Program-made: the position numbers and the translations under genes
Shown here: positions 7,003 through 13,054 of the stretch, piece after piece
How the letters are laid out: each line of letters opens with the position of its first letter
How positions within the stretch are numbered: the stretch's first letter is position 1
Assembly (NCBI GenBank): GCA_021802745.1
Contig: JAJZRK010000052.1
Coordinates: 1 to 16,716 of the forward strand
Origin: a bacterium
GTDB taxonomy: Bacteria > Gemmatimonadota > Gemmatimonadetes > Gemmatimonadales > Gemmatimonadaceae
Direction of reading: 5' to 3'
DNA length: 16,716 nt
The notes under the pieces: generated by a model
Database searches by the model: none
What the model was told of the DNA's origin: nothing
Seen by the model: only the letters and a program-made list of their open reading frames with translations

Positions 7003-7548
7003 ATGACGCCTCTCATTCTTTCCCTGCTGGCCGGCGTGGCGATGGGTGCGCTCATCCAGCGCGTGCGTGCGTCGAGCCCCGCCATGATTGCCGCGAACCT
7101 GCGGCTCGAGAACCTCTCCATCATCAAGTTCATGGCGACGACCATTGCCGTCGGCGCGATCCTCGCGTACCTCGCGATGGCGGTGATCGGCAAGGACGCG
7201 ATGCACTTCGACATCAAGCCGACGTACGTCGTCGGCGTGCTGCTCGGCGGCCTCATCTTCGGGGTCGGCTTCGGGCTCGGCGGCTACTGCCCGGGCACCT
7301 GTGTCGTCGGCGCCGGTGAAGGACGCAAGGATGCGCTGTTCGCCATCCTCGGCGGCGTGGTGGGGGCGCTGATCTTCACGCTCGTCTTCACGTCCGTGGT
7401 TGCGCCCATCAACAAGCTGATGGATTACGGCAAGGTGACCCTCGACCAGGTGCTTGGCCTGCCCGTAGTCGGGGTGGCCATCGGGCTCGGGGCGATCTTC
7501 CTTGGCATCGTGTACATGCTGCCGACGGACGTGAAGAAGAAGGGCTGA
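7003..7548 (+). CDS. YeeE/YedE-family half-size transporter, second subunit
   Basis: A 181-residue membrane protein with about five hydrophobic segments and no cleavable signal. The YeeE/YedE signature appears as GLGGYCPGTCVVGAGEGRKD (91-110), with Cys96 and Cys100 in a CxxxC arrangement at the presumed pore. Other conserved points are VRASSPAMIAANLRLENLSIIKFM near the N-terminus. It starts one base after the previous stop (TAA-C-ATG), so the two halves are translationally coupled and presumably form one transporter for thiosulfate or related sulfur anions. It is the last gene of the operon and is followed by a strong terminator. The family is clear. Whether the pair imports or exports is not visible. 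Confidence 0.86.
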   Translation: MTPLILSLLAGVAMGALIQRVRASSPAMIAANLRLENLSIIKFMATTIAVGAILAYLAMAVIGKDAMHFDIKPTYVVGVLLGGLIFGVGFGLGGYCPGTCVVGAGEGRKDALFAILGGVVGALIFTLVFTSVVAPINKLMDYGKVTLDQVLGLPVVGVAIGLGAIFLGIVYMLPTDVKKKG

Positions 7549-7562
7549 ACTACGGGCCGTAG

Positions 7563-7603
7563 CGAAAACGTCCCCGGCGGAAAATCCGCCGGGGACGTTT
7601 TCG
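7563..7603. terminator. Bidirectional intrinsic terminator, 19-bp perfect stem
   Basis: Arms 7563-7581 and 7585-7603 pair perfectly over 19 bases around a three-base loop. The core is GC-rich (GTCCCCGGCGGA) and the ends are AAAA on the left and TTTT on the right, so each strand yields a GC stem running into U residues. It lies exactly between the convergent transporter (ends 7548) and FadL-like gene (ends 7617) and can serve both. Confidence 0.93.
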
Positions 7604-7616
7604 TGCTGCCTTTGCG

Positions 7617-8939
7617 CTACTTCTTGGTCGGCGTGAAGGTGAAGCCCATCAGGATCGACTTCTCCGACATCACGTTCTTGACGTTCGAGCCAGGGATCGC
7701 CATCGGCTTCATCATGGGGCCATTGATCTCGTTCTCGAGGGCCACGTAGCCCGCGATGTTGATCTCGACGCCCGGGCGCACCTTGAAGCCAAGGCCGCCG
7801 CTGATGTTGTGCTGCACGATGGCCGGCGCCGGCAGGTTGTACATGGACATTGCGTCCGGCACCGGGTTGCCGGCGTAGTTGTAGCCGCTGCGGAGCGTCA
7901 CCTTGTCGGTTGCCGCGTACTGCACGCCGAGGGCGACCACCATGATGTCGTCCCAGCCGAAGCCCTTCACGGAGCCGTCGGCGTTGTAGCCGGACTGATC
8001 GAAGCCCTTGGTGCTGGAGTATGTGTAGAACTTCACATCGGCGGCGGTCTGCAGCTTCGACGTGGCGTTCCACGCGAGGCCGGCGGCGTAGATGGCCGGC
8101 GCGTCCATGCGGAACTTGAACGTGCGCGGCGTATTGAAGGTGTTCAGGTTCGGGTTCTCGTACACGGCGGTGTACTCGAAATCCTGGAACATCTGCGGCG
8201 ACGTGTACGACAGGCCGACCGTGAGCTTCTCGCTGGCCTGATACTGCAGGCCGGCCTGCACGCCGAAGCCGAAGGCCCCGTCTGCGGCAGCCGCGCTCGA
8301 GTAGTACGCGCGATCGTCCTGCGTCATGAACTGGCCGTCCGGCCCGGCGTCCACCGCCGGCGCGGCGGTCGGCATCGGGTTCACGGCCAGCGACGCCCAG
8401 TCAATGTTGGCCGCGAAGCCAAGGCGCAGCTTCGGCGTCGCGTTCCAGGCGACGGCCGGGACGATCTTCATCAGGCCGAAATTCGAGTACACCTGCCCGA
8501 AGCCGTAGGGGCGCGGCATCATGATCGGGTTGCTCGGATCGGCCGGGTAGTTGACGCCGAAACCGCCGATGCCGAGTCCGGCGAGGCCCACCACCACGCC
8601 GTTGTTCAGCTTGGTCGAAAAGCCGAAGGCGGGAATCGGGGTGAACTCGCTGGCGCTCGTCGTCGAGCCGGTCATGGGGCCGTACGTGCTGGTGACGGTG
8701 CGATCGGGCTTCATCATCTCGAAGCCCATCTCGAGGTTCGTGCCGTCAAACGACGCGAGTCCGGCCGGGTTCACGAAGAACGAGCCGAGCAGGCTGGCGT
8801 TGGACGCCACGGCGGCGCCGCCGAGCGCCGAGTTCACGGCGCCAACGCCGTGCAGAAAATGTCCGTCGGTGGCTCGGGCGGTCGCGGGAATAGCGGCGCC
8901 GAGCACGACGGCGAGGGAGAAGAGTGTACGAAGACGCAT
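7617..8939 (-). CDS. OmpP1/FadL/TodX-family outer-membrane channel
   Basis: A 440-residue outer-membrane protein. It has a signal peptide (MRLRTLFSLAVVLGAAIPATARA), then the FadL-like hatch region HGVGAVNSALGGAAVASNAS and the family's NPAGLA motif (about 57-62). Many alternating beta strands follow, ending in a lysine-tipped last strand. Length agrees with FadL/TodX channels that move hydrophobic molecules through the outer membrane. A good ribosome site (AGGT, seven bases away) supports the ATG at 8939. It lies 67 bases downstream of another minus-strand gene and probably shares its transcript. Family members import fatty acids or aromatic compounds, and some sulfur bacteria have been suggested to use such channels for elemental sulfur. 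The sulfur-oxidation operon next door makes that thinkable, but nothing in the protein shows the ligand. Confidence 0.88.
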   Translation of the reverse strand: MRLRTLFSLAVVLGAAIPATARATDGHFLHGVGAVNSALGGAAVASNASLLGSFFVNPAGLASFDGTNLEMGFEMMKPDRTVTSTYGPMTGSTTSASEFTPIPAFGFSTKLNNGVVVGLAGLGIGGFGVNYPADPSNPIMMPRPYGFGQVYSNFGLMKIVPAVAWNATPKLRLGFAANIDWASLAVNPMPTAAPAVDAGPDGQFMTQDDRAYYSSAAAADGAFGFGVQAGLQYQASEKLTVGLSYTSPQMFQDFEYTAVYENPNLNTFNTPRTFKFRMDAPAIYAAGLAWNATSKLQTAADVKFYTYSSTKGFDQSGYNADGSVKGFGWDDIMVVALGVQYAATDKVTLRSGYNYAGNPVPDAMSMYNLPAPAIVQHNISGGLGFKVRPGVEINIAGYVALENEINGPMMKPMAIPGSNVKNVMSEKSILMGFTFTPTKK

Positions 8940-8965
8940 GCGAAGGACCTCGGGGTGAAGTAGCA

Positions 8966-8983
8966 GCCTGCCTCATTGCAGGC
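8966..8983 (-). other. Small hairpin between the exported protein gene and the FadL-like gene
   Basis: GCCTGC (8966-8971) and GCAGGC (8978-8983) can form a six-base stem with a six-base loop in the 67-base gap. There is no T-run, so it is at most a weak pause or processing element, and may be chance. Confidence 0.2.
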
Positions 8984-9006
8984 GGCACGGGAAACAGCGT
9001 GGGGAC

Positions 9007-9987
9007 TTAGGGTGGCGATGCGGCTCGCTGGAGCGCGTCACGCAGGCGCGGGGCGAGAAGAGCATCGGGGGGATAGAGGGCGTCAAACGACGCGGCTGGG
9101 GAAAGTGAGACCGCGCGCCAGTGCATCCGGTACGCGGCGGCTTCGGCGGGAAGCACACGTTCGAGCAGATCGGCGCCGCACCGCACGGCGGCCGTGCTGG
9201 CTCGGCGCGCGGCGTCCGGCGCGTAGCGCACCGCGCGGCGGAACTCGGGACTCGCGTCAGCCACGCGCGAGACCAACGGGAAGCAGAACTCCCGCACCGC
9301 CGCGAACAGCGGCCCGTCGGCGTCCGTCGCGGACGCCGTGGTGCTGACCGCGACGAGGTTGTCGGCGCGGTCGGAGGGGACGCCGGCGAAGAACCGGCCC
9401 TCGGCCCCGAGGGCCGGAATGACGAGCAGCAGACCGGCGTCGAGCCGCTCGCTGGCCAGGAAGGGCGCGAGCGCCTTGGCGAACCGGCGGTTCCACGCGT
9501 CCTGCCAGGCGGCAATCTGGGCTGACGACACGCCGGCAGCGGGGCTGCGGCGCACCATCGCCGCCAACTCGGCGAGCGGCCGCCGGTCGCGCGGGTCGGG
9601 GAGCGACCGCCGAATGGCGCCAACGACGAACTGCGCGCGCAGCACGCGGGGTTCGACCGTCCCCGCCGCGTCCTCGATGGCGTCGGCCAGCGCGGCCGTG
9701 GAGGCCGAGGGATAGTACAGCGGCACGAAGTGCAGGATGTCGTAGCGGGCGGCGGCGAGGGTGCGGCCGAGGGGCGTGGCCGGGGCGCCGGCGGCGCGGG
9801 TCAGCGGCAGGAATCCCTGACCCGACAGCCGGAGCGAGTCGAGCGTCGCATACCAGGCGGTGGCCGCCGCGGGGGCGGCGACGCGCCACTGGGCGGCCGC
9901 CCGCGATGCTCCCGCGAGGAGCAGCAACGCAGCGAGCGCGCAGAGTGTGCGCAGGGCTGGACGACGGGGCGGGACGGCCTGTTCCAA
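9007..9987 (-). CDS. Exported protein of unknown function
   Basis: I do not recognise this family. The product is about 326 residues, with a clear signal peptide (LRTLCALAALLLLAGASRAAAQ, cleavage probably near residue 32). The rest is an alanine/arginine-rich, mostly helical soluble domain. The only available start at the right place is TTG at 9987, and no good Shine-Dalgarno precedes it. A convincing minus-strand promoter (TAATAT at 10014-10019, complement) does lie about 27 bases upstream. Features that could be conserved are ARYDILHFVPLYYPSAS, ELAAMVRRSPAAGVSS, WQDAWNRRFAKALAPFL and FCFPLVSRVADASPEFRRAV. No heme, metal or protease motif is seen. It is probably co-transcribed with the FadL-like gene and divergent from the ArsR-family gene, so it may be periplasmic and under the same control region. 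Confidence 0.7.
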   Translation of the reverse strand: MEQAVPPRRPALRTLCALAALLLLAGASRAAAQWRVAAPAAATAWYATLDSLRLSGQGFLPLTRAAGAPATPLGRTLAAARYDILHFVPLYYPSASTAALADAIEDAAGTVEPRVLRAQFVVGAIRRSLPDPRDRRPLAELAAMVRRSPAAGVSSAQIAAWQDAWNRRFAKALAPFLASERLDAGLLLVIPALGAEGRFFAGVPSDRADNLVAVSTTASATDADGPLFAAVREFCFPLVSRVADASPEFRRAVRYAPDAARRASTAAVRCGADLLERVLPAEAAAYRMHWRAVSLSPAASFDALYPPDALLAPRLRDALQRAASPP

Positions 9988-10013
9988 CTGGGAGTAGCGA
10001 AACCGATCGGGTT

Positions 10014-10044
10014 ATATTACTGTAAGGGAGTATACGAATACAAA
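10014..10044. promoter_or_regulatory. Divergent promoter/operator region upstream of the arsR-family gene
   Basis: An AT-rich island in GC-rich DNA. On the minus strand, TTGTAT (complement of 10038-10043) and TAATAT (complement of 10014-10019), 18 bases apart, form a good sigma-70 promoter for the exported protein gene. On the plus strand, TTACTG (10017-10022) and TACAAA (10039-10044), 16 bases apart, are a weaker candidate for the arsR-family gene. Inside lie ATATTACTGTA (10014-10024), identical to the tsdA upstream word, and the dyad TGTA-N14-TACA (10021-10042), with the same spacing as the strong palindrome upstream of the tolC-like gene. Autoregulation by the ArsR-type protein is a reasonable inference. 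Confidence 0.5.
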
Positions 10045-10113
10045 TCTGCCGGCGTACAAGACTGGCCGCAATCGCAGTATTCCCCACAGGGGCTAGTGCA
10101 TTACCTTATGTGC

Positions 10114-10467
10114 ATGACTTCACGCAGCCAAGGCCGCGGCCTCCGCGAACCAACGCCGCATTTGCTCGAGCTCGTGGCCAGCCGCTTCCGCGCGCTGGCG
10201 GAGCCGACGCGCCTGACCATCCTGCACGCGCTGGCGGACGGCGAGCATACGGTGACCGACCTCGTCGAGTCCACCGGCCTGGGGCAGGGCAACTTGTCCA
10301 AGCACCTGCAGCAGCTGCACACCTGCGGCTTCGTGAGCCGCCGCCGCGACGGGCTGTTCGTCTATTACGAACTGGCGGACAAGGACGTACTCGCGCTGTG
10401 CGAGATCATGTGCAACCGCATCGAGCACGACATCGACTCGTCCAAGAAGATCGTTGCCGGGCGGTAG
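10114..10467 (+). CDS. ArsR/SmtB-family repressor with C-terminal CxxxC
   Basis: A 117-residue winged-helix repressor. The start is taken at the ATG at 10114. An in-frame ATG two codons earlier (10108) and a GTG at 10096, with AGGGG just before it, are alternatives. The ArsR fold is clear: FRALAEPTRLTILHALADGE (25-44), the recognition helix GLGQGNLSKHLQQLHTCG (55-72), the wing RRRDGLFVYYELAD, and a last helix DVLALCEIMCNRIEHDI. Cysteines sit at 71, 96 and 100. The persulfide sensors SqrR/BigR use one cysteine in the second helix and one in the last. The second-helix cysteine is missing here (ILHALAD), so sensing, if thiol- or metal-based, must use the Cys96/Cys100 pair with or without Cys71 or nearby histidines. 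It lies upstream of an efflux operon and has its own terminator. It probably represses itself and the pump genes. Confidence 0.87.
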   Translation: MTSRSQGRGLREPTPHLLELVASRFRALAEPTRLTILHALADGEHTVTDLVESTGLGQGNLSKHLQQLHTCGFVSRRRDGLFVYYELADKDVLALCEIMCNRIEHDIDSSKKIVAGR

Positions 10468-10504
10468 GCGTCGGGCACGCCGCACCCGCGGCCGCAGTCC
10501 ATCG

Positions 10505-10536
10505 GGGGCCTGACGGAGATTCCGTCGGGCCTCTTT
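10505..10536 (+). terminator. Intrinsic terminator after the arsR-family gene
   Basis: GGCCTGACGGA (10507-10517) pairs with TCCGTCGGGCC (10521-10531), with one G-T pair and a three-base loop. The stem extends two weaker pairs outward and is followed by TCTTT. It sits 38 bases after the stop at 10467 and separates the regulator from the pump operon, which has its own promoter region. Confidence 0.8.
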
Positions 10537-10559
10537 CGCATGCCGGGCAGCAGGGGGGC

Positions 10560-10593
10560 TTGCATTTTCCTGTATGACTAGATAGTTATACAG
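10560..10593 (+). promoter_or_regulatory. 24-bp palindromic operator in the promoter of the efflux operon
   Basis: The half sites CTGTATgACTA (10570-10580) and TAGTtATACAG (10583-10593) are inverted copies around the two-base centre GA, pairing at ten of eleven arm positions. This 11-2-11 layout is close to the 12-2-12 operators of ArsR/SmtB repressors. It follows TTGCAT (10560-10565), a plausible -35 box. A -10 box would fall at about 10583-10588, inside the palindrome, so a bound repressor would block the promoter. The natural candidate for binding is the ArsR-type protein encoded just upstream. Confidence 0.72.
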
Positions 10594-10660
10594 CAGATCA
10601 GTAATGCAGGCCGCCCACGAATGGCCGGCCGAGTCCACCCCCTCCTTCGACATCATCCTC

Positions 10661-12013
10661 ATGTTTCGACGGTTGCTCCTTGCGGCCGCCCTCGCTGGCG
10701 CTCTGCCGGCGGTCGCGCAAACTCCGGCAGACGTCCCGCGGCTGACCCTCGCCGACGCGCTGCGTCGCGCCGACCGCGCCGCGTATGCCAACCGCGGCGC
10801 GCGCGCCGCCGCCGAGGCCCAGCGGGCCGCGGCCCAGGGCGCCCGGCGGGGTGTCCTCCCCTCCGTGGGAGCCGACGCCTCGCTGCTCCGCACCACCGAT
10901 CCCATCAACGCCTTCGGCTTCTCGCTCAAGCAGCGGGGCGTCTCCATGGCGAGCTTCAACCCCGCCACGCTGAACGATCCGTCGGCCATCTCGAACTACG
11001 CGGCCGGCCTCACGCTCCAGCAGCCGCTCCTGAACGGCGACGCCTGGGCCGGGTTGCGGGCCGCGCGCGCCGCGGCCGCGGCCACCGACGCGCAGGCCGC
11101 CTGGGCGCGCGTCACGACGCGGCAGAACGTGGTGCAGGCCTTCTACGGCGCCGTCGTGGCGCGGGAGATGGCCGGCACGATGGCCGCCGCCGCACGCGCC
11201 GCGCGCGAGCATGTGCGCGCCGCCGAGCTGGCGGCCGGCAACGGGCTCGTCACGAGGTCCGACGCCCTGCTCGCCCGCGTGCGCGCCGGTGAGATCGAGG
11301 CGCAGCGGCTCGAGGCGCAGTCGCGCGCGCACCTGGCGCGCGCCCAGCTCGCCCTGCTGCTCGGCGCGCCCGGCGACACGCTGTTCACGCTTCCCGATTC
11401 GCTCCCGCTCGCGCCCGAGCACTCGGTCGCGCGCGCCGAGGTGGCGTCGCGCGCCGACGTGCGCGCGGCCAGCCTGGCCCGCGACGCGGCGCGGCTGGAC
11501 CGCGTGCGGGCCGGCGCGACGCTGCTGCCGCGCCTCAACAGCTTTGCCCGCTACGAGTGGAACTCCCGCGCGCGCATCGCCGCCGGCAAGCCGATGTGGA
11601 CGGTGGGCGCGATGCTGAGCTGGTCGCCCTTCGGCGGCGGCGCGGAACTGGCCGACCTGCAGGGCGCCACGGCGCGCCTGCGCGGCGCCGACGTGCAGGC
11701 CGAGGGCGCGCGCGCCGCGGCCCAGTACGAGCGGCAGGAATCCGACGAGGCGTGGCGCGTGGCGTCCGCCCGCGCGGCCATCGCCGACACGGCCGTGCAG
11801 CAGTCCGACGAGGCGCTGCGCATCGTGCGGCGCAAGTACGAAGGCGGCATCGCCGCGATCAGCGAACTGCTCGACGCGGCGGCCGCCAACACGCAGGCCA
11901 AGCTCATGCGTTCCGATGCGCGCTACCGACTGATTGCCGCCGCTGCTGCGCGACTCAAGGCGTGGGGCGGCGATCCTGCCGACCTCGCCTCCCTCGACAC
12001 CGACAACCGCTGA
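10661..12013 (+). CDS. TolC-like outer-membrane efflux protein
   Basis: A 450-residue outer-membrane factor. It has a signal peptide (MFRRLLLAAALAGALPAVAQ), then two alanine-rich, coiled-coil-forming repeats typical of the OEP family (LTLADALRRADRAA at the start, QSDEALRIVRRKYEGGIAAISELLDA near the end). LQQPLLNGDAWAGLRAA marks the membrane strand and helix junction. TolC-type trimers give the exit duct of tripartite pumps. The frame is open to an ATG at 10604, which would add 19 residues before the signal. 10661 places the signal at the N-terminus, although neither start has a good ribosome site. The stop is one base before the adaptor gene, so the operon continues. The drug, metal or thiol substrate cannot be read from this component. 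Confidence 0.9.
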   Translation: MFRRLLLAAALAGALPAVAQTPADVPRLTLADALRRADRAAYANRGARAAAEAQRAAAQGARRGVLPSVGADASLLRTTDPINAFGFSLKQRGVSMASFNPATLNDPSAISNYAAGLTLQQPLLNGDAWAGLRAARAAAAATDAQAAWARVTTRQNVVQAFYGAVVAREMAGTMAAAARAAREHVRAAELAAGNGLVTRSDALLARVRAGEIEAQRLEAQSRAHLARAQLALLLGAPGDTLFTLPDSLPLAPEHSVARAEVASRADVRAASLARDAARLDRVRAGATLLPRLNSFARYEWNSRARIAAGKPMWTVGAMLSWSPFGGGAELADLQGATARLRGADVQAEGARAAAQYERQESDEAWRVASARAAIADTAVQQSDEALRIVRRKYEGGIAAISELLDAAAANTQAKLMRSDARYRLIAAAAARLKAWGGDPADLASLDTDNR

Positions 12014-12014
12014 G

Positions 12015-13052
12015 ATGACTCCCATGCACAATACGTTCCTGTTCCGGGCCGGGGTCATTCCGGCCATCCTCCTCCTCGCCGCCGCGTGCGGCGGTGACGA
12101 CAAGCCCGCCGGCATGCCGGCGGCGGCCGCGACGGGGCCAACGATTGCCGTCGTGGACACGACCCTGCCCGCCGTCTTCGAGGCCTCCGGCCCCGCGCTC
12201 CCCGTTGCCGAGGCGACGCTGAGCACCAAGCTGATGGGCGCGGTGACGGCGGTGCTGGTGAACGAGGGCACGCGCGTGGCGGCGGGGACGCCGCTCGTGC
12301 GGCTCGACGCGTCCGACCTCGACGCCAAGTCGCGGCAGGCATCGGCGGGCATCGCCGCCGCCGAGGCCGCGCACCGCGAGGCGCTCGCGCAGGCCACGCG
12401 CATTCGCGCGCTCTACGCCGACAGCGCGGCGCCGAAGGCGCAGCTCGACGCGGTGGAGGCCGGCCTGGCCCGCGCCTCGGCGGGGCTCGACGCGGCCCGC
12501 GCTGGTGCGACGGAGCTGAATGCCGTGCGCGCGTATGGCGTGCTGCGCGCCCCGTTCGCCGGCGTGGTGACGCATCGCTTCGTGGATGCTGGCGATTTCG
12601 CGGCGCCCGGAGCGCCGCTCGTGACGGTGCAGGACGCGTCGCGCCTGCGCATCACGGCCGCCGTGCCGGCCGCCATGGCGACGCGGGTGAAGGCCGGCAT
12701 GAAGCTCAGTGCCACGATTGAGGGCCAGGCGGTGCAGGCCGTGGTCGAGGGTGTGGTGCCGTCGGCCGCGACGATGTACACGATCAACGCGATCGTCGCC
12801 AACGCGAAGGGTGCGTTTCCGTCGGGAGGCGCGGCGACGCTTGCCGTGCCCGCCGGCGCAACGGAGCACGCGCTGCTGGTGCCGCTGTCGGCGATCGTGC
12901 GCGACGGCGACCTGACGGGCGTGCGCGTGGTGCGCGACGGCCGCAGCGAGCTGCGCTGGGTGCGCCTCGGCGACGTGCGGGGTGACCGCGTGAGTGTGCG
13001 CACCGGACTGCAGGCTGGCGAGCGCGTCGCGCTCGCCGGCGGGGGGCGCTGA
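12015..13052 (+). CDS. Lipoprotein membrane-fusion adaptor of RND pump
   Basis: A 345-residue periplasmic adaptor (HlyD/AcrA type). It has a lipoprotein signal ending LLLAAACGG (lipid cysteine near residue 25). A lipoyl-like half is visible as LMGAVTAVLVNEGTRVAAGTPLVRLD, followed by a helical hairpin rich in alanine (ASAGIAAAEAAHREALAQATRIRALYADSAAPKAQLDAVEAG). The second lipoyl half, APFAGVVTHRFVDAGDFAAPGAPL, and beta-barrel and membrane-proximal domains follow. No metal-binding histidine/methionine cluster of the CusB kind is evident. It starts one base after the TolC-like stop. An ATG at 12024 is an alternative and neither has a strong ribosome site. The stop is two bases before the pump gene. 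It joins the outer-membrane duct to the RND pump. Confidence 0.9.
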   Translation: MTPMHNTFLFRAGVIPAILLLAAACGGDDKPAGMPAAAATGPTIAVVDTTLPAVFEASGPALPVAEATLSTKLMGAVTAVLVNEGTRVAAGTPLVRLDASDLDAKSRQASAGIAAAEAAHREALAQATRIRALYADSAAPKAQLDAVEAGLARASAGLDAARAGATELNAVRAYGVLRAPFAGVVTHRFVDAGDFAAPGAPLVTVQDASRLRITAAVPAAMATRVKAGMKLSATIEGQAVQAVVEGVVPSAATMYTINAIVANAKGAFPSGGAATLAVPAGATEHALLVPLSAIVRDGDLTGVRVVRDGRSELRWVRLGDVRGDRVSVRTGLQAGERVALAGGGR

Positions 13053-13054
13053 CC

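Noticed and set aside
7809..8963. Plus-strand open frame opposite the FadL-like gene
   Set aside because: Histidine-, arginine- and valine-rich shadow; the minus-strand product has signal peptide, family motifs and ribosome site.
9257..10087. Alternative minus-strand frame starting inside the operator region
   Set aside because: It has an ATG and a few hydrophobic residues, but turns into arginine-rich shadow sequence; the frame ending at 9007 has a proper signal peptide.
10014..10107. SqrR-type operator (ATTC-N8-GAAT) upstream of the regulator
   Set aside because: I looked for this pattern here and upstream of tsdA and did not find it with the right spacing.
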